Assembly: GCA_963751615.1 (NCBI GenBank)
Contig: CAVVVG010000005.1
Span: forward strand, 124,001-188,000
DNA length: 64,000 bases
Reading direction: 5' to 3'
Source: Palsa-892 sp963751615
GTDB taxonomy: Bacteria; Pseudomonadota; Alphaproteobacteria; Rhizobiales; Xanthobacteraceae
Program-made: the position numbers and the translations under genes
The notes under the pieces: generated by a model
What the model was told of the DNA's origin: nothing
What the model saw: only the letters and a program-made list of their open reading frames with translations
The model's database searches: none
Part shown: one piece after another, positions 1 through 7,692 of the stretch
How the letters are laid out: the number at the start of each line of letters is the position of its first letter
Position numbering within the stretch: position 1 is the first letter of the stretch

Positions 1-246
1 ATCGGATGTCGAACCCACTACATGTCGGGCCATGATTGAGGATGACGCCTGACCCAAGGCACAAGCCCTCACTTCGTGGGCAAAATCATTGACTTTACCC
101 GCCGTCAGCGACAGATCGATGGTGACTGTGGAACCGCATAGCTTTGAATGGGCCGTAGCCGATGCATCGGGATGGGCCAGGCGGCCAATTCTAGGTATAT
201 TGCCTGCCAGTTCCAGAATCCGCTGATTATAGACCTCATCAAGCAT
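1..246 (-). CDS. NifU-like iron-sulfur cluster scaffold protein, N-terminal part (cut by window edge)
   Basis: The minus strand reads from an ATG at 246 and is still open at position 1, so only the first 82 residues are visible. The start reads MLDEVYNQRILELAG and is followed by HPDASATAHSKLCGST and RACALGQASSS. This is the pattern of the NifU_N/IscU-like family, with cluster-ligand cysteines near residues 37 and 62; the third expected cysteine would lie beyond the edge. Such proteins assemble Fe-S clusters in the cytoplasm. A scaffold gene next to folE is, from memory, common in Rhizobiales. It is divergent from folE across a 222-base gap. No strong ribosome binding site precedes the ATG. 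The family call is firm; the exact substrate is not. Confidence 0.8.
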   Translation of the reverse strand, partial: MLDEVYNQRILELAGNIPRIGRLAHPDASATAHSKLCGSTVTIDLSLTAGKVNDFAHEVRACALGQASSSIMARHVVGSTSD

Positions 247-468
247 GGTTTATTTTTTCTGGGGGCCTTTTCCGTCAATTGCAAGACACAATCGGGAATA
301 AATATAGTAGCGGTTTGGTTAGGCAGTAAGGTGCTAATCCGGGAGGCGCCCTGACTGAGACCACGTATGCAGCCGCGGAACTTCTTGCGGTCGGCACGTT
401 TCTTGTACTGAACACCGGTGACACTCCGGCGGACATCAGAAGCCGCCGGTCGAACGGGAGATTGTGTG

Positions 469-1116
469 ATGGATGCCGTCGTCAAGAGTTTTCCTCGCGA
501 CGCTTTAAAGATCGAGGCCAAAAAGCTGGGGCCGGTCGAACGCCCCACGCGGGAGCAGGCAGAAGCCGCGGCCAGAACGCTGATCGAATGGATCGGCGAT
601 AACCCGAACCGCGAAGGTTTGATCGATACACCGCGGCGTCTCATTAAAGCCTTCGAGGATGTTTTCAGCGGCTATCGTGAAAATCCAGAAGATGTTCTTG
701 ACCGTACCTTCGGCGAGATTGGGAACTTCGATGACCTGGTCGTCGTCCGGCAGATTCCGTTCTACTCGTACTGTGAACATCACATGTTCCCGATGATCGG
801 CCATGCGCATGTCGCCTACTTCCCGATCGAGCGCGTTGTTGGCCTCTCCAAGATAGCGCGCGTCATCGACATGTATGCGCGCCGTTTACAGACCCAGGAA
901 CACCTCACCTCGCAGGTCTTGTCCGCGATTGACGAGAACCTTAAGCCGCGCGGCGTAGCTGTGATGATCGAGGCCGAGCATATGTGCATGGCGATGCGTG
1001 GTGTGCAGAAGCAGGGTGTATCGACGGTGACAACCCAATTCAGCGGCTGCTTCCGAAACGATCCGGAGGAGCAAGTGCGCTTCTTTAAGCTCGTTCGCGA
1101 TCCTCGTTCTTATTGA
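469..1116 (+). CDS. folE: GTP cyclohydrolase I (FolE)
   Basis: This cytoplasmic enzyme converts GTP to 7,8-dihydroneopterin triphosphate, the first step of tetrahydrofolate synthesis. The chosen start gives 215 residues. The zinc-site motif YCEHH supplies Cys102 and His105, and HMCMAMRG supplies Cys173; the 71-residue spacing equals that of the E. coli enzyme (Cys110, Cys181). The conserved stretches GLSKIARVIDMYARR and GVSTVTTQFSG are also present. The frame is open from 418, but GGGAG at 456-460 sits 8 bases before the ATG at 469, so I use that start. hisI follows on the same strand, 83 bases downstream, as a probable cotranscribed gene. Confidence 0.95.
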   Translation: MDAVVKSFPRDALKIEAKKLGPVERPTREQAEAAARTLIEWIGDNPNREGLIDTPRRLIKAFEDVFSGYRENPEDVLDRTFGEIGNFDDLVVVRQIPFYSYCEHHMFPMIGHAHVAYFPIERVVGLSKIARVIDMYARRLQTQEHLTSQVLSAIDENLKPRGVAVMIEAEHMCMAMRGVQKQGVSTVTTQFSGCFRNDPEEQVRFFKLVRDPRSY

Positions 1117-1199
1117 GGTTTTGCGAATACCTTTCGCCACGTTGCACTGAAGGCTATATGACGGGTTCCCCGCCTCTCATGGGTGGCATGGAGTCCGTC

Positions 1200-1628
1200 A
1201 TGTCTTCGCGCTTTGCAGTCCGCGGCAGCGACCGCGAGATCGAAATCGGCACCCAATTTGCGCCGAAGTTCGACGAACATGGTCTCATCGCCTGCATCGT
1301 CGCGGATGCAAACGATGGCGAAGTACTAATGTTCGCACACATGAACGAGGAAGCGCTCGTCCGCACGATCGAGACAGGCGATGCCTGGTTCTGGTCGCGG
1401 TCGCGGCAGCAACTTTGGCGTAAGGGCGAGAGCAGCGGTAATACACTCGCAATCGAGGAAATGCGCGTCGATTGCGACCAGGATGCCATACTTCTGAAGG
1501 TCCGTATTTCCGGAAACGGCGTCGCTTGCCATACCGGCGTGCGCTCTTGCTTTTACCGCAAGCTTCCGGTGAAGCAGCCGGCCGATAAAAACCTTAGCAT
1601 TGGTTTCATCGAAGAACCTAAGCGCTGA
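1200..1628 (+). CDS. hisI: Phosphoribosyl-AMP cyclohydrolase (HisI)
   Basis: HisI opens the ring of phosphoribosyl-AMP in the third step of histidine biosynthesis. The 142-residue product shows the family motifs WRKGESSGN (73-81), the metal-binding DCDQD (91-95), and the zinc cysteines Cys110 (CHTG) and Cys117. It is the stand-alone cyclohydrolase, not fused to HisE, as usual in Alphaproteobacteria. The reading frame stays open back to 1113, overlapping the folE stop, but GGAG at 1190-1193 lies 6 bases before the ATG at 1200 and the extra 29 residues look unlike the family. It probably forms a small operon with folE. Confidence 0.94.
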   Translation: MSSRFAVRGSDREIEIGTQFAPKFDEHGLIACIVADANDGEVLMFAHMNEEALVRTIETGDAWFWSRSRQQLWRKGESSGNTLAIEEMRVDCDQDAILLKVRISGNGVACHTGVRSCFYRKLPVKQPADKNLSIGFIEEPKR

Positions 1629-1735
1629 CGTGTTTTTGTCACGGTTCAAGCTTAAGCAGTTGTCAAATTAAATGCTGCCATTTGGCGTTAAGTATTTGCG
1701 GAATTTCGCCGCCCATTCTCGAAAGAAGGTGATAC

Positions 1736-2746
1736 TTGTTACAGGTGTTTACGAGACAACGTGCACGCGACAACTTTTCCGATCTAGCCCCTGCTGACCG
1801 GCAAGAGCCGAAGGCGGGACGGCCCAAGATTGGCGTCGCCCTCGGCGGCGGCGCTGCACGCGGTTGGGCGCATATCGGCGTCATCAAATCATTGGTCGCA
1901 AACGGGATCGTGCCGGACATCATCGCCGGTACATCTATGGGCGCGCTCGTCGGCGGCGTTTGGGCCGCGGGCAAGCTCGAACAGCTGGAAGAATGGGCGC
2001 TCGGCATCAATAAGCGCCGAATTCTTGGTTTGATGGATTTTCGGCTCGGCGGTGCAGGACTGATCGCGGGCAGCCGTCTTGCCGATCTTCTCGTTCGCAA
2101 TCTCAGCGACCTGGCGATCGAAGATTTGCCTTTGCGTTTCGCCGCGATTGCAACCGAAACTGGCACCGGCCACGAAATCTGGCTGACACAGGGGAAGCTT
2201 TCGGAAGCAATGCGTGCAAGCTACGCTCTTCCCGGAATTTTCAGCCCAGTAAAAATTGCTGGCCGCTGGCTGATCGACGGTGCGCTGGTAAACCCAATTC
2301 CAGTATCGGCCGCCCGCGCGCTTGGCGCTCGCGTTGTGATTGCGGTCAATCTTAACGCCGATGCATTCGGTCGCGGCACCGTCATCCAGAATCATGCGAT
2401 GGAAGAAGTGGATGAAGTGCCAGTAACAATCGCCCAGGACCAAAAACGGTTTGGTAGCATGTTCCGCGTCGACCGGCTCATTCGCCGTCAATTCTTCGGT
2501 GACGCGGCGGCACAGGACGGACCGCGCGGTATCTCTTCGGTAATGATCGACGCATTCAATATCACGCAAGACCGTATCGCGCGTTCGCGTCTTGCGGGTG
2601 ATCCGCCCGACGTCATGATATCGCCTAAGCTCGGCAATATCGGCCTGTTTGAATTCCACAATGCCAAGCGCGCTATTCAATTAGGTGAGGAGGCGACTGA
2701 GCGGTCGCTTGGCGACCTGAACCATGCGGTCGCCGCCCTCCTCTAG
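1736..2746 (+). CDS. Patatin-like phospholipase (RssA/NTE type)
   Basis: A 336-residue protein of the bacterial patatin family, predicted to be a serine lipid acyl hydrolase. It has the oxyanion motif GGGAARG (37-43), the nucleophile elbow GTSMG with Ser67, and the catalytic aspartate in DGALVNPIPV (Asp181), so the Ser-Asp dyad is complete. The start is TTG at 1736, chosen because AAGG at 1726-1729 is 6 bases upstream and no ATG fits before the conserved domain. The substrate is unknown. Its stop codon overlaps the stop of the convergent CBS gene within the palindrome CTAG at 2743-2746, and there is no room for a terminator between them. Confidence 0.9.
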   Translation: MLQVFTRQRARDNFSDLAPADRQEPKAGRPKIGVALGGGAARGWAHIGVIKSLVANGIVPDIIAGTSMGALVGGVWAAGKLEQLEEWALGINKRRILGLMDFRLGGAGLIAGSRLADLLVRNLSDLAIEDLPLRFAAIATETGTGHEIWLTQGKLSEAMRASYALPGIFSPVKIAGRWLIDGALVNPIPVSAARALGARVVIAVNLNADAFGRGTVIQNHAMEEVDEVPVTIAQDQKRFGSMFRVDRLIRRQFFGDAAAQDGPRGISSVMIDAFNITQDRIARSRLAGDPPDVMISPKLGNIGLFEFHNAKRAIQLGEEATERSLGDLNHAVAALL

Positions 2747-3174
2747 GCCGTCATGATATACTGACGGAGCACTGAGCTTTCGCGCTCCATTTCTGCAAGC
2801 CGATGCTTCATTACGTCGCCGATCGAGATGATGCCAGCGAGCTTGCCGTGCTCGATAACCGGTACATGACGGAAGCGACCTGCAGTCATACGGCTCATGA
2901 GTTCGGCCATAGTGTCGTGCAGCCCGCAAGTAACAACTTCGCGCGTCATTACGCTTCCAATTGCAAGCTTAAGCGCGTCGGATCCATTCTTGGCGACAGA
3001 CTTAACAATGTCACGTTCGGAAATAATGCCGGCTACACGGTGATCAGCTCCTGTTACGACAAGAGCGCCAATTTTCTGTTCCGATAAAAGACGGGCAGCT
3101 TCACCGAGAGTCTTATCGGGCACAATGGTCGTCACTTCGCGGCCCTTCATATCGAGGATTGCGCGTACGATCAT
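2743..3174 (-). CDS. Tandem CBS-domain protein
   Basis: A stand-alone Bateman module of 143 residues, with two CBS domains at about 8-60 and 75-130. Matching motifs are GIISERDIVKSV in the first and GIISIGDVMKHRL in the second. Proteins of this kind bind adenine nucleotides and act as cytoplasmic energy or redox sensors, often by contacting a separate enzyme. No effector domain is attached, so the partner cannot be named. The gene lies downstream of the rhomboid gene on the same strand, with 34 bases between them, and may be cotranscribed with it. Its end overlaps the patatin gene by four bases. Confidence 0.9.
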   Translation of the reverse strand: MIVRAILDMKGREVTTIVPDKTLGEAARLLSEQKIGALVVTGADHRVAGIISERDIVKSVAKNGSDALKLAIGSVMTREVVTCGLHDTMAELMSRMTAGRFRHVPVIEHGKLAGIISIGDVMKHRLAEMERESSVLRQYIMTA

Positions 3175-3208
3175 AGAGCGTCCTCCATATCTGAGTTCCG
3201 TTCACGGC

Positions 3209-4024
3209 CTAATGATCCTCCTCTTCCCCGGTGGGAGCAAGGGGCACTCCCGGCATTGTGCGTGCTACCGGATCGAAAAAACGAAATAGCAGCAAGCCCG
3301 CCAGAAAACCTCCAATGTGAGTTTCCCAAGCCACCGCCGCCTCGGTTAGAGATGATGAGATCGAACCAATGCCGAAGATCAGATTGAACAAAAACCAGAT
3401 CGCCAAAAACGTAACCACTTGCCGGTTTCTCAGCGCGACCCGCAAGGACACGGCAGGTATTTTATAGGCCTCCTGATCGTTGCGGCCAAAAAAACCCAGG
3501 GGCCCACCTTCGGCAAAGACGAAACGGCATGCAGCAGCCATCATTCCCGAAATCGCGCCGGAAGCGCCCACCAAAGGAACAAATTCGGCCCAATGTGTAA
3601 GCAAAAACGCGCCCGCCCCCGCTATGGCCGTCACTGCAAAAAAGACAAGAAAACGCAGAGTGCCGAAGCGCCAGGCGACCGCGCTTCCAAAGGCAAGGAA
3701 CCAGACCAGATTGGCAATGATATGCATGACATCGGCATGCAGAAAGGCATGGGTGACAAAAGTCCACACATCGGCGGCAAGGCCCCCGGGAAATTGCACG
3801 CCCAGCTCAGACGCCTCATATCGCGCGGGAATAAAAGCAAAGTACAACAACACTGCGTTGTCGTACGATTTATCGAGCAGCGCGCGGACACCGTGCACGA
3901 GAGCCATCGCGATGCTGAGCCCCAGCACGACGGGCGGCACATTGAAAATCGGCTCAGAGGAGCGGGCCACGAAGAAGATTTCCGGGTGAGTGGTCGCTGA
4001 GATAAGCCACGCCACCCCTCGCAT
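3209..4024 (-). CDS. Rhomboid-family intramembrane serine protease
   Basis: A polytopic membrane protein of 271 residues from the ATG at 4024. It has the rhomboid nucleophile motif GASGAISG (Ser155) and the catalytic histidine in WETHIGGFLAG (His236), with HIIANLVWFLAFGS forming the typical second helix. It should cleave membrane proteins within the bilayer; substrates are unknown. The reading frame stays open to 4204, but that part is crossed by a strong terminator-like hairpin (4048-4084) and reads as low-complexity sequence, so I reject the longer start. The ATG itself lies in a perfect 7-bp inverted repeat (4023-4040), which could limit translation. The ribosome binding site is weak, so the start is less certain than the domain. 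Confidence 0.86.
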   Translation of the reverse strand: MRGVAWLISATTHPEIFFVARSSEPIFNVPPVVLGLSIAMALVHGVRALLDKSYDNAVLLYFAFIPARYEASELGVQFPGGLAADVWTFVTHAFLHADVMHIIANLVWFLAFGSAVAWRFGTLRFLVFFAVTAIAGAGAFLLTHWAEFVPLVGASGAISGMMAAACRFVFAEGGPLGFFGRNDQEAYKIPAVSLRVALRNRQVVTFLAIWFLFNLIFGIGSISSSLTEAAVAWETHIGGFLAGLLLFRFFDPVARTMPGVPLAPTGEEEDH

Positions 4025-4040
4025 GCAAGCTGTCTTGCAT

Positions 4041-4084
4041 AAAAGAAAAGGCCCGCGGGGGGAGCCCTCCAACCCGCAGGCCTT
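4041..4084 (-). terminator. Intrinsic terminator or attenuator in the rhomboid leader
   Basis: On the minus strand, AAGGCCTGCGGG (4084-4073) pairs over 12 bp, with one G-U pair, with CCCGCGGGCCTT (4059-4048). It is followed by TTTTCTTTT (4049-4041). This is a strong rho-independent terminator pointing toward the rhomboid gene, and it ends 17 bases before that gene's start codon. No coding gene ends here on this strand, so it either attenuates the rhomboid transcript or ends a small RNA begun in the 4085-4261 gap. Confidence 0.75.
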
Positions 4085-4261
4085 GGTCACGTCGTCACCC
4101 CGAAATTCGCATCGGCACTTTAGCCGTTCAAATTGGTCCGTCGAGCAAGAGCCGGATTTAACCCTAATTCTGACGCGCATTGCCACAATCGCTGTCCGGC
4201 ACACGAAATGCTCGGTCTTCCCTGCGCTGTCCCGTCTCGCGACAGCTGCAGGGGGTCAGTT

Positions 4262-4846
4262 ATGAAGCACTCATCGTCTCGTGCCCTTTACCAATACTGG
4301 AACCGTTTGCGCGCAGGCCGTGCAGCTCCAGAACGCAGCGAGCTTGAGCCTGGCGCCATTCGTTCTATTCTTGGTGACGTACTAATGATCGAAATTGGCG
4401 GCCCGCAGCGATACACCGTTCGTCTCGCAGGGACGCACATATGTTCCCTTATGGGACGCGAATTAAAGGGTCGAGCATTCATCGAACCATTTGCCCCTGC
4501 CGATTGGCCGGAAATGTTTCGCGTGCTTGACGAAGTCGCCAGAACCTCCACTCCCATGGTTGGCGGCGTGGTTGGCAAAACTGCAGACAAACGTCTGCTC
4601 GGCCTTGAACTCCTACTTCTCCCGCTTCGTCATCGCGGCCGGACGGAGATGCGGATGCTGGGCTCCCTGGCCGCGCACACATTGCCTTATTGGGCGACAC
4701 TCACGCCGCTTGCCAGCTTACGCATCGCTTGCACTCGCGTTATTGACAATCTGCTGGAAGCGCAGGCGATCGGCAAAGCGGGAATGCTCATTCCAGGTCC
4801 CCGTACGGCAGTACATCTGCGCGTTTTGCCAGGTGGTAGGGCTTAA
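4262..4846 (+). CDS. PAS-domain protein of the alphaproteobacterial PAS_5 family
   Basis: A 194-residue protein. After the start come LYQYWNRLRAGR and PERSELEPGAIRSILGDVLMIE, then a single PAS fold that includes RLAGTHICSLMGRELKG and the C-terminal LGSLAAHTLPYW. This is the pattern of the small PAS proteins (PF07310, recalled) that are abundant in Rhizobiales; ligand and output are unknown, and no kinase or cyclase domain is present. The open frame begins at 4133, but AGGGGG just before the ATG at 4262 and the family start support the shorter form. The gene is divergent from the rhomboid gene and is followed by the PilZ gene on the same strand. Confidence 0.83.
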   Translation: MKHSSSRALYQYWNRLRAGRAAPERSELEPGAIRSILGDVLMIEIGGPQRYTVRLAGTHICSLMGRELKGRAFIEPFAPADWPEMFRVLDEVARTSTPMVGGVVGKTADKRLLGLELLLLPLRHRGRTEMRMLGSLAAHTLPYWATLTPLASLRIACTRVIDNLLEAQAIGKAGMLIPGPRTAVHLRVLPGGRA

Positions 4847-4953
4847 AAGCCCCGATCTTATTCACCGTTCCGGAGGGTTTCGATGCGGGATACGCGCCGT
4901 TAACCACGGCCGGGATAGGGTCAAGCCGATCTAAGCAGTGAACGGCCACTACT

Positions 4954-5574
4954 ATGCTTCAGACAAAGCGTGCAGGTCGGATGCTCCCGCTAAATCAGGA
5001 GCGGCGCAAGCATCAGCGCGTGCCGGTCCAACTGACTGGCCGTTACATGCTGCAAAACCGGCAGGAATTTGCCTGCCAGACACTCGACATGTCGCCGGGT
5101 GGTGTCGCCTTCATCGCGGGAATGAAACCACAAGTCGGCGAGCTAGTCGTGGCATATGTCGATCATCTCGGCCGGCTTGAAGGCCGCTGCGTCCGCCTAT
5201 TCGGCCAGGGCTTCGCTATGACCGTCGCAGGCACCATGCGCCGCAGAGACAAGCTAGCAAACCAGATCACATGGTTCGCCAACCGTCAGGAGTTAGGTCT
5301 TCCTGAGGATCGCCGTCACGAACGCTTTGCCCTCAGCGATCCGAGGTCGACGCTGACTTTGCCAACGGGTGTCACGATTCCCTGCCGAGTCATGGACGTT
5401 TCACTTTCGGGGGCGGCGATCGCGACGGAAATCTCCGTGACCAACGGCACGCCAATCAAGCTCGGCCGCACGCCCGGCCGGATCGTCCGTCAGCTAGAAG
5501 GCGGTTTTGCCATGGAATTCACTCGAATTCAAAACCCGGATACGCTCGCACACGATCTGGCTAACGAAGGCTGA
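4954..5574 (+). CDS. Tandem PilZ-domain protein
   Basis: A 206-residue cytoplasmic protein with two PilZ domains. The first (about 16-100) begins ERRKHQRVPV with DMSPGGVAF; the second (about 119-195) begins EDRRHERFAL with DVSLSGAAI. Both keep the arginine-rich RxxxR and D/NxSxxG cyclic-di-GMP contacts, so each could bind the messenger. The gene sits 107 bases after the PAS gene, and a link between sensing and cyclic-di-GMP is possible but is inference. The start is uncertain: the ATG at 4981 has GCAGG 5 bases upstream and would remove nine residues outside the domain. Confidence 0.86.
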   Translation: MLQTKRAGRMLPLNQERRKHQRVPVQLTGRYMLQNRQEFACQTLDMSPGGVAFIAGMKPQVGELVVAYVDHLGRLEGRCVRLFGQGFAMTVAGTMRRRDKLANQITWFANRQELGLPEDRRHERFALSDPRSTLTLPTGVTIPCRVMDVSLSGAAIATEISVTNGTPIKLGRTPGRIVRQLEGGFAMEFTRIQNPDTLAHDLANEG

Positions 5575-6024
5575 TTTCAACAATCGAGAATTTTCATAAG
5601 TAGCGCCGAAGCGTTTACCGTTCCGGCGTTTGGTTGGATTCCGGACGAACTTCAATGACGACTTCATCGCTTGTTAAGAATGATAGCATTTGCGCCGCCT
5701 AATAACTGAGGGTTTTTTTTCAATATCGTTCGTCGGACGCGACGCATCCGCATTTGCAATCGAAATTGCCGGGATATCTGAGGGAATCCAATCATTGAAT
5801 TTCTAACATCGCCGCGTCTTTCCAACTATGGCGATGTACTGATTTATGCCCATCGCTCATGAAAAATTCGAAAATCGATAAAATTTGAATCAAATTAACA
5901 TTCGATTTTCCGCCAAATTGAATCAATGACAACGAGAAATTGACTCGTAATTGCTCGCTCGATTTAGCGCGTTTGAAAAATCTCTTTGCCACATTGCTCC
6001 CAAGAAAAAAACAAGGGGGCGACA
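5575..6024. other. 450-base AT-rich intergenic region
   Basis: No convincing gene lies here on either strand, and base composition is visibly richer in A and T than in the flanking genes. It holds a perfect 9-bp inverted repeat, GAAAATCGA at 5870-5878 and its complement at 5902-5910. It also holds two similar sequences, AAATTTGAATCAA (5881-5893) and AAATTGAATCAA (5914-5925), in direct order. These may be regulatory sites for the BTLCP gene that follows; no known operator is recognised. Confidence 0.4.
5870..5910. repeat. 9-bp inverted repeat with 23-base spacer
   Basis: GAAAATCGA (5870-5878) and TCGATTTTC (5902-5910) are exact reverse complements. They lie about 115 bases before the start of the triplicated BTLCP gene, in AT-rich sequence. 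It could be a protein-binding site or a weak hairpin; there is no T-run, so it is not a terminator. Confidence 0.45.
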
Positions 6025-6972
6025 ATGTTGGAGAAAACGGGGACGCTCGATCGATGGATGGGCGCAATAACGGTCGCACTGTTTGCGCTCGCGGCCGTAA
6101 CGCTCTTGATTCCGTATTCGGTCGATGCCGAGGAAAATATTGCCCATGCCGCAATCGCCGAGCCAACTCGCGCTCCGATTGGCCGGGTTCAATTCTGCGA
6201 GGAATGGGAAGGTCACTGCAAAACCGATGCAGCAGTGCCTGGGGACGCGAAACGTCTGAAAGTTTCGCTCCAAGACCGTGACCGTGCCAGAAAGGCAGCC
6301 TATGTCGCGATCACCACTCGCACTTCGATCGGCTGGACTCAATTCTGTGAAGAACAGCCAGGAGAATGCAATAACAATGCAACGGCTCATGTCGACGTAA
6401 AATATTCGAACGTATCCCAAGATCTCGACCGCGCCAAAAAAATGGCCTACGTCGCGATCGGCGAGTCCACACGCGCTCCGATCGGCTGGATCCAATTTTG
6501 TGAAGAACAACCGGAAGACTGCAAGAACGACGCAACAGCGCCTGTCGACGTGAAATATTCAACGGTTTCTTTCCAACAACTCGACCGCGTCAATCGGTAC
6601 GTCAACGACAACATCAGACCGATGACCGACCTCGAACATTACGGCGTCATCGAGAAGTGGGCCTATCCCGAGGATGGCTACGGCGACTGCGAAGACTACG
6701 TGCTGCTGAAGCGGCGCATGCTGATGCAGCTCGGCTGGCCGCGCTCGGCACTGCTCATCACCGTTGTGCGTGACAAGAAGGGCGAGGGTCATTCCGTGCT
6801 CACTGTCCGCACCGACAAGGGCGAATTCATTTTGGACAACCAGGAAAATGAAATTTTGCCCTGGGCTGTCACTGGCTACCGCTACGTAAAACGCCAGGCG
6901 CAGTCTGATCCAAACGTTTGGGTTTCACTCGGCGATACACGTCCGACAACTTACGTCGCGGCGCCTCGCTAA
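6025..6972 (+). CDS. Transglutaminase-like cysteine peptidase (BTLCP) with a triplicated N-terminal segment
   Basis: A secreted or membrane-anchored protein of 315 residues. A hydrophobic signal or anchor segment (about 12-37) precedes three similar blocks at 43-94, 95-143 and 144-193. The bacterial transglutaminase-like cysteine proteinase domain follows (about 193-300). That domain has the catalytic cysteine in GYGDCEDYVLLKR, the histidine in GEGHSVLTVRT and the acidic residue in FILDNQENEI. Each block carries the motif IGxxQFCEE...C followed by YVAI or LDR. In ordinary family members, as I recall them, this motif occurs once, just before the catalytic domain. Only block 3 joins the enzyme. 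The ATG at 6025 has AAGGGGG upstream; an upstream TTG in frame is less likely. BTLCP members are often tied to LapD/LapG-type control of surface adhesins, but no such partner is visible here. Confidence 0.85.
   Translation: MLEKTGTLDRWMGAITVALFALAAVTLLIPYSVDAEENIAHAAIAEPTRAPIGRVQFCEEWEGHCKTDAAVPGDAKRLKVSLQDRDRARKAAYVAITTRTSIGWTQFCEEQPGECNNNATAHVDVKYSNVSQDLDRAKKMAYVAIGESTRAPIGWIQFCEEQPEDCKNDATAPVDVKYSTVSFQQLDRVNRYVNDNIRPMTDLEHYGVIEKWAYPEDGYGDCEDYVLLKRRMLMQLGWPRSALLITVVRDKKGEGHSVLTVRTDKGEFILDNQENEILPWAVTGYRYVKRQAQSDPNVWVSLGDTRPTTYVAAPR
6151..6600 (+). repeat. Three tandem in-frame repeats of about 150 bases
   Basis: The units begin near 6151, 6307 and 6454, with periods of 156 and 147 bases. 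Each encodes an IG-x-x-QFCEE motif followed by a second cysteine 6-7 residues later, then D-x-KysxVS and an LDR segment. Units 2 and 3 are most alike (QFCEEQP, VDVKYS). They differ by many silent and replacement changes, so the duplication is not recent. Confidence 0.85.
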
Positions 6973-7038
6973 CACGGATCTCGATCGCGCACCCGGTCAC
7001 GTCCCCACCCCTCCCCGTCCCCGGACCGGGTTCGCGGG

Positions 7039-7077
7039 GGCCGGCTCTTCCCCCAAAGAGCCGGCCTCACTTTTTTT
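7039..7077 (+). terminator. Rho-independent terminator after the BTLCP gene
   Basis: GGCCGGCTCTT (7039-7049) pairs perfectly over 11 bp with AAGAGCCGGCC (7056-7066), followed after TCAC by seven T residues (7071-7077). It lies 66 bases after the BTLCP stop and separates that gene from the iorAB-like pair. Confidence 0.88.
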
Positions 7078-7224
7078 GTGACAATTCTTTGACAGCAAAA
7101 TAGTTTTTGAACTCCAGAATGCGCGGAACGCATCGTTACTTTTTGGATTGTTCTATTGACGCACGTGCCGTTGCGGACCTAGCCTTAATTCAAAATGAAA
7201 CGCTTTCATGGGAAAGGGTTCGTC

Positions 7225-7692
7225 ATGCAAGCGCTGACGATCAACGGAAAATCATTCGAATTCGACGTCGATCCGGAGATGCCGCTCCTCTGGGCGATTC
7301 GCGATCACACTGGTTTGACAGGCACCAAATACGGATGCGGCGTGGCGCTTTGCGGGGCTTGCACGGTGCATATCGACGGCGAGCCGGTGCGCTCTTGCCA
7401 GATACAAGTACGTGATGCGGTCGGCCGTAAGATAACAACGATCGAGGGCGTCGAAGGCAAAGTCGCTAGCGCCGTGCAAGGTGCCTGGCAATCGCTGGAT
7501 GTCGTGCAGTGTGGTTACTGCCAGTCGGGCCAGATCATGAATGCGATTGGCCTACTCTCACAAAATCCGAAGCCCACTGACGCCGACATCAATAACGCAA
7601 TGCAGGGCATCGTGTGCCGCTGCGCAACTTACGTCCGCATCCGCGCCGCGATCCATGAAGCCGCTAAGAATCTAAACCGAAAGGGCGCGTGA
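7225..7692 (+). CDS. iorA: 2Fe-2S subunit of a molybdenum hydroxylase (isoquinoline 1-oxidoreductase alpha type)
   Basis: A 155-residue ferredoxin-like subunit with two iron-sulfur clusters. The plant-type cluster uses Cys38, 43, 46 and 58 (YGCGVALCGACTVH), and the second uses Cys96, 99, 131 and 133 (QCGYCQSGQ, CRCATY). It passes electrons from the molybdenum subunit encoded directly downstream. The short two-domain form with a separate large subunit and no FAD subunit fits the IorAB class rather than xanthine dehydrogenase or CoxSML. The start at 7225 has a GGGAAAGGG upstream; the frame stays open to 7195. It overlaps the next gene through TGATG. The substrate is not deducible; aromatic N-heterocycles or aldehydes are the family's usual ones. 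Confidence 0.88.
   Translation: MQALTINGKSFEFDVDPEMPLLWAIRDHTGLTGTKYGCGVALCGACTVHIDGEPVRSCQIQVRDAVGRKITTIEGVEGKVASAVQGAWQSLDVVQCGYCQSGQIMNAIGLLSQNPKPTDADINNAMQGIVCRCATYVRIRAAIHEAAKNLNRKGA

Noticed and set aside
1113..1199. Longer start for HisI overlapping folE
   Set aside because: GGAG stands 6 bases before the ATG at 1200 and the extra residues do not fit the family.
3419..4000. 193-codon plus-strand frame opposite the rhomboid gene
   Set aside because: The rhomboid catalytic motifs fix the coding strand; the antisense product has no family features.
4025..4204. 60-residue N-terminal extension of the rhomboid protein
   Set aside because: It would be translated through a strong terminator hairpin and has no similarity to the family start.
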